In this document: positions 11,586 through 20,314 of the stretch, one piece after another | Numbering within the stretch: position 1 is the stretch's first letter | Layout of the letters: every line of letters starts with the position of its first letter | Assembly (NCBI GenBank): GCA_945878605.1 | Contig: CAMCTR010000003.1 | Location: 1 to 34,984 of the forward strand | Reading direction: 5' to 3' | Origin: Candidatus Methylopumilus universalis | Lineage (GTDB): Bacteria > Pseudomonadota > Gammaproteobacteria > Burkholderiales > Methylophilaceae | DNA length: 34,984 bases | Made by a program: the position numbers and the translations under genes | Notes under the pieces: generated by a model | What the model was told of the DNA's origin: nothing | Seen by the model: only the letters and a program-made list of their open reading frames with translations | The model's database searches: none

Positions 11586-12788
11586 ATGGCAGTTGAGCGC
11601 GTTTTATCGGGCATGCGTCCTACGGGAAGCTTGCATCTTGGGCATTATCACGGCGTGTTAAAAAACTGGGTGAAGCTTCAGCACGAGCATGAATGCTTGT
11701 TTTTTGTGGCTGATTGGCATGCGCTAACAACTCATTACGACACCCCTGAGATTATCGAAGAAAGCGTTTGGGAAATGGTGATTGATTGGATTGCAGCGGG
11801 CGTAGACCCAGCAAAAGCCACCATCTTTGTTCAATCAAAAGTGCCTGAGCATGCCGAATTGCATACGTTACTTTCTATGATTACGCCACTTGGCTGGCTA
11901 GAACGTGTGCCAACTTATAAAGACCAACAAGAAAAACTCGCGCAAAAAGACTTATCCACCTACGGCTTCTTGGGTTATCCATTGCTACAAAGCGCGGATA
12001 TCTTGATTTACAAAGCTACCCAAGTGCCAGTGGGCGAAGACCAAATTCCACATATTGAATTTACTCGTGAAATTGCACGTCGATTTAATCATATTTACGG
12101 TCGTGAAAAAGGTTTTGAAGAGAAAGCAGAAGCCGCGATTAAAAAGCTTGGTAGCAAACTTGGCAGCTTGTATGAAGAGTTACGTAACCGTTACCAAGAA
12201 GGCGGTGATGATGAGGCGCTTGAGTCTGCCCGCGCCATGATTGAAGAGCAGCAGGGCTTAAGTTTGGGAGACCGTGAACGTTTACTTGGCTACTTAGAGG
12301 GTGGCGGTAAAATGATTTTGGTTGAGCCAGAATACAAGCTTACCCCAGCTTCAAAAATGCCAGGTTTGGATGGTCAAAAGATGTCTAAATCTTATAACAA
12401 CACCATCTCTATTCGTGAATCACCAGATATGGTCGCGAAGAAAATTAAGACTATGCCAACTGACCCTGCGCGTATTCGTTTGACCGATGTGGGTGATCCA
12501 GATAAATGTCCTGTGTGGCAATTACATGAAGTGTATTCAAGTGATGAAACTAAAGCTTGGGTGCAACAAGGTTGCCGCACAGCCGGCATAGGCTGTATCG
12601 CATGTAAAGGACCTGTGATTGAAAGCGTGTTAGAAGAGTTGAAGCCTATTCAAGAACGCGCCGCGCAATACGCGGAAGACCCAGTGTTGATCAAAAACGT
12701 AGTGGCTGAAGGCTGTGAACGTGCCCGTAAAATGGCGCGTGAAACCATGCGCGAAGTGCGTGAAGTCATGGGGCTGAGCTACTCTTAA
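11586..12788 (+). CDS. trpS: tryptophanyl-tRNA synthetase (long form, 400 aa)
   Basis: Class I signature SGMRPTGSLHLGHYHGVLKNW, KMSKS in LDGQKMSKSYNNTI, plus an insertion between the Rossmann fold and the KMSKS loop. Confidence 0.96.
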   Translation: MAVERVLSGMRPTGSLHLGHYHGVLKNWVKLQHEHECLFFVADWHALTTHYDTPEIIEESVWEMVIDWIAAGVDPAKATIFVQSKVPEHAELHTLLSMITPLGWLERVPTYKDQQEKLAQKDLSTYGFLGYPLLQSADILIYKATQVPVGEDQIPHIEFTREIARRFNHIYGREKGFEEKAEAAIKKLGSKLGSLYEELRNRYQEGGDDEALESARAMIEEQQGLSLGDRERLLGYLEGGGKMILVEPEYKLTPASKMPGLDGQKMSKSYNNTISIRESPDMVAKKIKTMPTDPARIRLTDVGDPDKCPVWQLHEVYSSDETKAWVQQGCRTAGIGCIACKGPVIESVLEELKPIQERAAQYAEDPVLIKNVVAEGCERARKMARETMREVREVMGLSYS

Positions 12789-12812
12789 CATGATATGCCT
12801 GCGAGAGATTCA

Positions 12813-13145
12813 ATGAACCCATGGCTGGCCATTAGTATAGCAATTACGGCAGAGGTCGTGGCAACCAGTGCGCTGAAGGCTTCTCAAGAGTTTACTAAGC
12901 TATTGCCTTCATTATGCGTGGTGCTGGGTTATGGCATTTCGTTTTACTTTATGACACTCAGTTTACGCACGATTCCTGTTGGTGTTATGTATGCGATTTG
13001 GTCAGGCGTTGGCATCGTTGCAATTTCAATTATTGGCTGGATTGTGTATAAACAATCCCTGGATTTACCAGCAATGATTGGGATTTCTTTGATTGTTTTA
13101 GGGGTGATGGTGATTAACCTCTTTTCAAAAACTGTGGCGCACTAA
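12813..13145 (+). CDS. small multidrug resistance (SMR/EmrE-like) transporter
   Basis: MNPWLAISIAITAEVVATSALKAS...(conserved membrane Glu)...IPVGVMYAIWSGVGIVAISIIGWIVYKQSLD; ATG at 12813 preferred. Confidence 0.9.
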   Translation: MNPWLAISIAITAEVVATSALKASQEFTKLLPSLCVVLGYGISFYFMTLSLRTIPVGVMYAIWSGVGIVAISIIGWIVYKQSLDLPAMIGISLIVLGVMVINLFSKTVAH

Positions 13146-13149
13146 CTCG

Positions 13150-13947
13150 ATGCAATCAATTCTTACCAATGATAAGCCTGGCATTGATGCGAGAATTCAC
13201 GGTGAACGCTATACTGAATTACCACGCGACCTATACATTCCTCCCGATGCATTAGAAGTTTATCTAGAGACTTTTGAAGGGCCGCTAGATTTACTCCTCT
13301 ATCTGATTCGTAAACACAATCTCGACATTCTTGATATTCCAATGGCGGAACTGACTCGCCAATACATAGGTTATGTGGAAAAGATGCAGGCGATTAATTT
13401 GGAGTTGGCGGCTGATTATTTGCTAATGTCCGCCATGCTGATTGAGATTAAATCCCGTATGTTGTTACCTAGGCCAACTGAAGTGGAATCGGAAGATGAC
13501 CCACGTGCTGAATTGGTCCGTCGATTAATGGAATATGAAGCCATTAAATTGGTCGCACAAAAGCTTGATGAATTGCCGCAAGTGGGTTTGGATTTGATGG
13601 TGGCGAATGCCTATTTTGAGAAAATCGTTCATGTGCAAGCTACGCAGGTTTCGATGGAGGACTTAATGCTCGCTTGGCAAAACGTCCTCAAACGAGCAAG
13701 CCATTTCGCGCATCATAAAGTTGGGATGGCTGAGCTTTCAGTGCGTGAACATATGAGCCAGATTTTACGCAAATTAAAAGCGCAAAATATGATGGAATTT
13801 TCAGCCCTTTTTGATATAGAAACTGACGGTATACCAAAGCTTATTGTGTGCTTCTTAGCGATATTAGAATTGGCGCGTGAGGGCTTGGTGAAGATTACCC
13901 AGCAATCCGCTTTTACGCCTGTTTACTTAAAAATCAATCAAAGCTAA
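13150..13947 (+). CDS. scpA: segregation and condensation protein A
   Basis: FEGPLDLLLYLIRKHNLDILDIPMAELTRQYIGYVEKMQAINLELAADYLLMSAMLIEIKSRMLLP is the ScpA N-terminal domain. Confidence 0.96.
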   Translation: MQSILTNDKPGIDARIHGERYTELPRDLYIPPDALEVYLETFEGPLDLLLYLIRKHNLDILDIPMAELTRQYIGYVEKMQAINLELAADYLLMSAMLIEIKSRMLLPRPTEVESEDDPRAELVRRLMEYEAIKLVAQKLDELPQVGLDLMVANAYFEKIVHVQATQVSMEDLMLAWQNVLKRASHFAHHKVGMAELSVREHMSQILRKLKAQNMMEFSALFDIETDGIPKLIVCFLAILELAREGLVKITQQSAFTPVYLKINQS

Positions 13948-13949
13948 TC

Positions 13950-14579
13950 ATGGAGTTGAACAACACAACGCAGATGAAAATGATATTAGAGGCGGCTTTG
14001 CTAACCAGCCCAATTCCTTTGTCTTTGGATGATATGTTGCGTTTATTTTCTGAGCGAATTGAGCGTGCGACTTTGCGTATGTTGCTTGATGAACTTAAGC
14101 AGGATTGGCAAGCGCGTACGCCTATTAGCATGGAGTTGGTGGAAGTGGCTAGTGGTTGGCGTTTTCAAGCATTGCCTGAATTAACACCTTACTTGTCTCG
14201 TCTTAATCCTGATCGTCCTCACCGCTACTCACGTGCTGCGATGGAAACGTTGGCTATTATTGCGTACCGTCAACCTGTTACGCGCGGTGATATTGAAGAG
14301 TTACGTGGTGTGGCGGTGAACCCTAATACCATGCGTCAGTTGCAAGAGCGCGATTGGATTGATGTGGTGGGTCAGCGTGACGTGCCTGGTCGGCCTTCAT
14401 TGTATGCAACCACCAAAACCTTTTTAGATGATCTTAATCTAAAATCATTGGCAGATTTGCCGGCGATGGAGACTTTCATCGAACAACCCTTTGTCGAAGA
14501 AAAACCTCTTGTTGAGGAATGGCCAGAAGTAACAGCGCACGTCGATTTTCTTGATAACGGTGCGTCATCTGCCAATTAA
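13950..14579 (+). CDS. scpB: segregation and condensation protein B
   Basis: Winged-helix ScpB motifs RAAMETLAIIAYRQPVTRGDIEELRGVAVNPNTMRQLQERDWIDVVGQRDVPGRPSLYATTKTFLD; follows scpA. Confidence 0.95.
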   Translation: MELNNTTQMKMILEAALLTSPIPLSLDDMLRLFSERIERATLRMLLDELKQDWQARTPISMELVEVASGWRFQALPELTPYLSRLNPDRPHRYSRAAMETLAIIAYRQPVTRGDIEELRGVAVNPNTMRQLQERDWIDVVGQRDVPGRPSLYATTKTFLDDLNLKSLADLPAMETFIEQPFVEEKPLVEEWPEVTAHVDFLDNGASSAN

Positions 14580-14639
14580 AATATTTAGCTAGTCAATCTG
14601 CTGTAAAATCAGTTCTATTTAATTATCGAAATATCCAAC

Positions 14640-15869
14640 ATGGCTCGTCCTTTTAAGCAACAGCGTGACCCACAGCGCACCATCAAGCGCCCAACGACTA
14701 ATTTCACGCCGATCGCACAAGACCCTGATGCACCAGCATTGCCAACGCAGCGTTTACACAAGCTATTAGCCCTGTCAGGATTGGGTTCCCGCCGTGATAT
14801 GGAAGCGATGATTGCAAGTGGTCGTGTGACGATTAATGGACAATTAGCCACGCAAGGCGCTGGTGTAACTGAGAATGATATTGTCCGCGTAGATAGTCGC
14901 CCAGTGCGTTTACCATTTGAACCCGAATTAGCTAAGGTGCTGGTTTACCATAAGCCAGAAGGTGAAATTGTGAGTCAGGAAGACCCTGAGGGCCGTGCTA
15001 GCGTGTTTGATAAGCTACCTAAAGTGCACGGCGCTAAATGGATTGCGATTGGTCGCTTGGATATTAATACTTCTGGCTTGTTGATTTTTACCACTTCAGG
15101 CGAACTTGCCAACCACTTCATGCACCCGCGTTATGGTGTCGAGCGTGAGTACGCTGTGCGTATTTTTGGTGAATTAACAGACGAGCAGTTAGCACAGTTG
15201 CGCAATGGTATTGAGCTGGATGATGGCCCTGCAAATTTTGATATTATTAATCCGCAAGGCGGCGAAGGCTCTAACCACTGGTATCAAGTAGTGCTTACTG
15301 AAGGCCGTAATCGCGAAGTGCGTCGTTTGTTTGAAGCGTTTTTAGCGCCAGTGAGCCGTTTGATGCGTGTGCGTTTTGGCCCAGTCAATTTACCACCCCG
15401 CTTAAAGCGCGGCATGATGTTAGAACTATCACCAAAAGAAGTTGTTGGCTTGCTAGAGTGGGCTGGTTTGCCTACGCCTAGCGGTCCTATGCGTCAGCTG
15501 ACAACACGTGAAAAAGATAAGCTCGGTACAGCGTTTACTCCAAAGCCTAAACGTGAAGCGCGTGAACGTATTGCCGCTGGTGAACGTAATAAAACTGAAC
15601 GTCAAAGTTATTATGAGCGTAACGCACCACCAAGCTTGGCTGAAACTTTGACCGGCACGCAGCGTAAGAGTCGTGGGAGTAATTCAGTCGATAAAAAAGC
15701 TTCAGAGCGTGCGGCAACGGATAAAGAGAAGTTAGATAGAGCAGATTTTGCACGAGAAAAACGTAATACCCGCGGCAAATCTTCAGCGCCTAAGAAGCCG
15801 ACAAATCGCCGTATTCGACAAGGTACAGATGCTGTTAAGGCAGGTGAGCTGCCACCCAAACGTCATTAA
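14640..15869 (+). CDS. rluB: 23S rRNA pseudouridine synthase B, with a basic C-terminal tail
   Basis: S4 domain (LHKLLALSGLGSRRDMEAMIASGRVTINGQ) and RsuA/RluB catalytic motif IGRLDINTSGLLIFTTSGELANHFMHP; lysine/arginine-rich tail from about residue 300. Confidence 0.93.
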   Translation: MARPFKQQRDPQRTIKRPTTNFTPIAQDPDAPALPTQRLHKLLALSGLGSRRDMEAMIASGRVTINGQLATQGAGVTENDIVRVDSRPVRLPFEPELAKVLVYHKPEGEIVSQEDPEGRASVFDKLPKVHGAKWIAIGRLDINTSGLLIFTTSGELANHFMHPRYGVEREYAVRIFGELTDEQLAQLRNGIELDDGPANFDIINPQGGEGSNHWYQVVLTEGRNREVRRLFEAFLAPVSRLMRVRFGPVNLPPRLKRGMMLELSPKEVVGLLEWAGLPTPSGPMRQLTTREKDKLGTAFTPKPKREARERIAAGERNKTERQSYYERNAPPSLAETLTGTQRKSRGSNSVDKKASERAATDKEKLDRADFAREKRNTRGKSSAPKKPTNRRIRQGTDAVKAGELPPKRH

Positions 15870-15913
15870 TCGCTAAATTCTAAACCTTTTAAGGTATTGG
15901 AATTTAGCGATTA
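15867..15913. terminator. bidirectional hairpin at the rluB/prmB convergent junction (no U-tract)
   Basis: 14-bp perfect arms TAATCGCTAAATTC (15867-15880) and GAATTTAGCGATTA (15900-15913), with a nested ACCTT-TT-AAGGT stem. Confidence 0.6.
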
Positions 15914-16824
15914 GAATTAAAATCTTGAGCGGGCAATTGTTCTTTTGTCAGTAGGAAAACAAACTGATTGCCCGACTCCACTTCAAGCCATGTGAATGGC
16001 ACATCAGGGTAAGCCTCAAGCAAAGCATCGCGGTTGTGACCGATTTCAACAATCAACAAGCCGCCATCATTCAGATATTTTCCAGCTTCGTTTAATAAAG
16101 TATGCGTATGGTCTAAGCCATCCGTGCCACTACCAAGCGCGATTTGTGGTTCATTGCGATACTCTTTTGGTAGCAATGCCATAGATGGCCCATCCACGTA
16201 GGGTGGATTGCTGATAATCAAATCATAAGTTTTGCCAGCAAGCGCTGTAAACATGTCAGATTGAATTGCAGTAACTTGCGCTTCTAAACCGTAGTTTTTG
16301 ATGTTGATGTTTGATACAGCAATCGCATCAGGCGAAATGTCTACCACGTCTACAGTTGCATTTGGGAAGGCGTGCGCTAGCAATACACCTAAACAGCCAC
16401 TACCTGTGCAAATGTCTGCAGTGCTTTCCACCATTTCTTGATACTCAATCCAAGGGGTTAAGCCGTTCTCAAGTAATTCGGCAATAAATGAGCGTGGCAC
16501 TATCACGCGTTCATCTACGTAAAACTTAAAGCCTCTTAACCACGCCTCACGCAGCAAGTAAGCGGTTGGAGTGCGATCTGTTACACGGCGCTCAATTAGG
16601 TGCGCCAAATGCTTGGCTTCATCTCTCGTTACACGTGCATCTAAAAAGTTATCTAAGGTATCTAAGGGTAAATGCAGTGCGCTCATCACTAGCCAAACGC
16701 TTTCGTCATAGGCGTTGTCGGTACCGTGACCAAAAAAAACTTCAGCTTCTTCTAAACGGCTCATGCTAAAACGCACCCAATCGAGAATGGTGAGTAAAGC
16801 TTCGGTGATGTGATTAGGCGTCAT
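15904..16824 (-). CDS. prmB: ribosomal protein uL3 glutamine N5-methyltransferase
   Basis: SAM-MT motif ADICTGSGCLGVLLAHAFPNATVDVVDISPDAIAVS and NPPY in DLIISNPPYVDGPSMALLPKEYRNEPQIALGSGTDGLD. Start MTPNHITEALLTILDW at 16824; the ORF-track N-terminal extension is rejected. Confidence 0.95.
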   Translation of the reverse strand: MTPNHITEALLTILDWVRFSMSRLEEAEVFFGHGTDNAYDESVWLVMSALHLPLDTLDNFLDARVTRDEAKHLAHLIERRVTDRTPTAYLLREAWLRGFKFYVDERVIVPRSFIAELLENGLTPWIEYQEMVESTADICTGSGCLGVLLAHAFPNATVDVVDISPDAIAVSNINIKNYGLEAQVTAIQSDMFTALAGKTYDLIISNPPYVDGPSMALLPKEYRNEPQIALGSGTDGLDHTHTLLNEAGKYLNDGGLLIVEIGHNRDALLEAYPDVPFTWLEVESGNQFVFLLTKEQLPAQDFNSNR

Positions 16825-16933
16825 GTTGGTCTTCCATTTTTTTGTTTGGTTTTGATGCGCTATTAGTTTTTGTTGCACTAGAAAGGAGCCATACTAGGCC
16901 GCCCGCAACGATAAATACGATAATCAGTTCCAT
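16814..16933 (-). CDS. small single-pass membrane protein, 39 aa (candidate)
   Basis: Manual translation MELIIVFIVAGGLVWLLSSATKTNSASKPNKKMEDQHDA*. It fills the dapE-prmB gap and overlaps the prmB start by 11 nt. It is below the ORF-track length cutoff. Confidence 0.55.
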   Translation of the reverse strand: MELIIVFIVAGGLVWLLSSATKTNSASKPNKKMEDQHDA

Positions 16934-16951
16934 GACCTAGTCAGTGGTTTG

Positions 16952-18100
<1,149 letters not shown>

Positions 18101-18457
18101 TTAATTTATGGGGAATAAGAGTTGTTGGTATTTTGCTTCATCAAAGCCTAAAGCAAGTAGGGTGTTATCTTTCATTAATAAAGGGCGCTTTATCACGGAG
18201 GTCTTCGCTATCATTAACAGAGTGGCGCTTGCATTGTCCGTGACCGCAGCTTTTTCTGCATTGCTTAAATTACGCCATGTCATGCCTGCACGATTGACTA
18301 ACTTATCCCAAGGCGCTTGCGTTAGCCATTGTTTAATCGCGGCCTCGTTTATGCCTTGTTTTTTAAAATCGTGGAACTCATAGGTAATACTATTTTCATC
18401 AAGCCAAGTTCGGGCTTTTTTAACGTTATTGCAGTTTGAGATGCCGTAAAGTTTCAT
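18101..18457 (-). CDS. ArsC/Spx/MgsR-family thioredoxin-fold protein
   Basis: MKLYGISNCNNVKKARTWLDENSITYEFHDFKKQGI...IKRPLL; ATG at 18457 preferred. Confidence 0.9.
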   Translation of the reverse strand: MKLYGISNCNNVKKARTWLDENSITYEFHDFKKQGINEAAIKQWLTQAPWDKLVNRAGMTWRNLSNAEKAAVTDNASATLLMIAKTSVIKRPLLMKDNTLLALGFDEAKYQQLLFPIN

Positions 18458-18499
18458 GTGAGATATTTTAACAGTAAAAGAAAGGCTAAAAAGCAAAAC

Positions 18500-18515
18500 A
18501 GCCCACTAAGGGGCT
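18500..18515 (-). terminator. possible terminator downstream of dapD
   Basis: AGCCC-CTTAGT-GGGCT stem on the minus strand followed by GTTTTGCTTTTT; 25 bp past the dapD stop. Confidence 0.5.
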
Positions 18516-18539
18516 ATTTCGGCATCAGGCGAAAATGAA

Positions 18540-19367
18540 TTAAATGCCGCGCAATAATTCGTTAATGCCAACTTTTCCTAAAGTTTTTTCATCCACTTTT
18601 TTCACGATAACAGCGCAGTAAAGGCTGTAGCATCTGTCTTTAGATGGCAAGTTGCCAGAAACAACTACAGATCCTTTTGGCACGCGACCGTAAGTGACAG
18701 AGCCTGTTTCGCGGTCGTAAATTTTTGTTGATTGGCCGATATAAACACCCATTGAAATCACGCAGTTGTCTTCAACTACAACACCTTCAACCACCTCAGA
18801 TCGTGCGCCAACGAAGCAGTTATCACCAATGATGGTCGGGCCTGCTTGAACCGGCTCCAATACGCCGCCAATACCTACGCCACCAGATAAGTGAACGTTT
18901 TTACCAATTTGTGCGCATGAACCAACCGTTGCCCATGTATCCACCATGGTGCCTTCGCCAACGTAAGCACCGATGTTAACGTATGAAGGCATTAACACTG
19001 CATTTTTGCCAATAAATGAACCGCGACGAACAATCGCGTTTGGTACTACGCGGAAGCCCCCAGCTTTGAAGTCTTCTTCAGTGTAATCAGCAAATTTTGG
19101 TGGGACTTTATCGAAGTAGTTAGTGCAACCGCCATCCATCAATACGTTGTCTTGTAAGCGGAATGAAAGCAATACTGCTTTCTTGAGCCATTGGTGCGTT
19201 TCCCATTCCTGGCTGTCACCCTTGCGAGAAGCAACGCGTAATTTACCTGCGTCTAAATCAGCTAATACGCTAGCAACAGCATCTTTAAGCTCTGCTGAAG
19301 CATTGCTTGGGTTAATGTCGGCGCGACGCTCAAAAGCGTCTTCAATGATGGTTTGTAATTGGCTCAT
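18540..19367 (-). CDS. dapD: 2,3,4,5-tetrahydropyridine-2,6-dicarboxylate N-succinyltransferase
   Basis: Left-handed beta-helix hexapeptide repeats; [70 protein letters not shown]. Confidence 0.97.
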   Translation of the reverse strand: MSQLQTIIEDAFERRADINPSNASAELKDAVASVLADLDAGKLRVASRKGDSQEWETHQWLKKAVLLSFRLQDNVLMDGGCTNYFDKVPPKFADYTEEDFKAGGFRVVPNAIVRRGSFIGKNAVLMPSYVNIGAYVGEGTMVDTWATVGSCAQIGKNVHLSGGVGIGGVLEPVQAGPTIIGDNCFVGARSEVVEGVVVEDNCVISMGVYIGQSTKIYDRETGSVTYGRVPKGSVVVSGNLPSKDRCYSLYCAVIVKKVDEKTLGKVGINELLRGI

Positions 19368-19454
19368 GACTAATTCCGATAGTGTATAAATTGGTAAAAA
19401 TAAATTAAGTGCGGCATTTTACCTGATTCTGCTAGCTTGAAGCAGGTAATGCCC

Positions 19455-20288
19455 TTATTTCCCTGCTTTTGCTTGTTCGTAAAGCGGCATGACGGTTGGG
19501 ATAAGTTTTGATAAATCATCAATACGGGTCTTGTCGGCGGGGTGACTGCTAAAAAACTCTGCAGGTTTTTTACTACCATTCTGTCCCATTTTAGTCCACA
19601 AGCTGATCGCTGCATTAGGGTTATAGCCTGCATGTGCAACTAACTCTAAGCCCATGCGGTCGGCTTCTGTTTCTTGGGTACGAGAATTCGGCAGTGAGAA
19701 AAATAATTGTGTGCCTTTGCCAGCCAGGTCTAAACTTGTTGCCGCATTTTTCTTGGAACCAATGACTGCCGCTATTAATGCAAGGCCGCCCTGCTGCGCA
19801 TAAGCCAGAGACATGCGTTCACGGCCATGTTCACGCAAAGCATGAGCAATTTCGTGCCCAATGACGGCAGCAAGTTCATCATCTGTTAAGTTTAACTTAT
19901 CGATTAAGCCAGTAAACACCATAATTTTTCCGCCAGGCATGCAATAGGCGTTGACTTGATCATTCTTTTCTACGTTGACTTCCCATTTCCAGCTGGCAGC
20001 ATCTGCACGATAGACTGGGACTTGCGCGATTAAGCGGTCGGAAATGGCGCGGACTCTGGCTAATACAGCTGGGTCGGTGTTAAGCGTTTTCTTGTCGCTA
20101 GCCGTTTTGAGTGTTTGAGAGTAACTCGCCGAAGATAAGCTTTCCACTTGCTTGCTAGACAGCATCATGAATTGACTACGGTCTATACCCACAGCGCCTT
20201 TGTTGGTGGTTGTCGCACAACCTACTAATTGGCTGCTAACCAAACCAACAAGCAAAACGGAAGTAAATTGAATACTTAATTTTTTCAT
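19455..20288 (-). CDS. M48 family metallopeptidase, putative lipoprotein
   Basis: VIGHEIAHALREHGRERM (HExxH), AYCMPGGKIMVFTGLI, and a possible lipobox LVGCA near the N-terminus. Confidence 0.93.
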   Translation of the reverse strand: MKKLSIQFTSVLLVGLVSSQLVGCATTTNKGAVGIDRSQFMMLSSKQVESLSSASYSQTLKTASDKKTLNTDPAVLARVRAISDRLIAQVPVYRADAASWKWEVNVEKNDQVNAYCMPGGKIMVFTGLIDKLNLTDDELAAVIGHEIAHALREHGRERMSLAYAQQGGLALIAAVIGSKKNAATSLDLAGKGTQLFFSLPNSRTQETEADRMGLELVAHAGYNPNAAISLWTKMGQNGSKKPAEFFSSHPADKTRIDDLSKLIPTVMPLYEQAKAGK

Positions 20289-20314
20289 AGGTTAAATATT
20301 TGGTGTCTTTCTTA

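Noticed and set aside
15547-15859. Two minus-strand ORFs antisense to the rluB C-terminal tail
   Set aside because: Arise from the low-complexity Arg/Lys-rich tail; no domain, no independent promoter or RBS.
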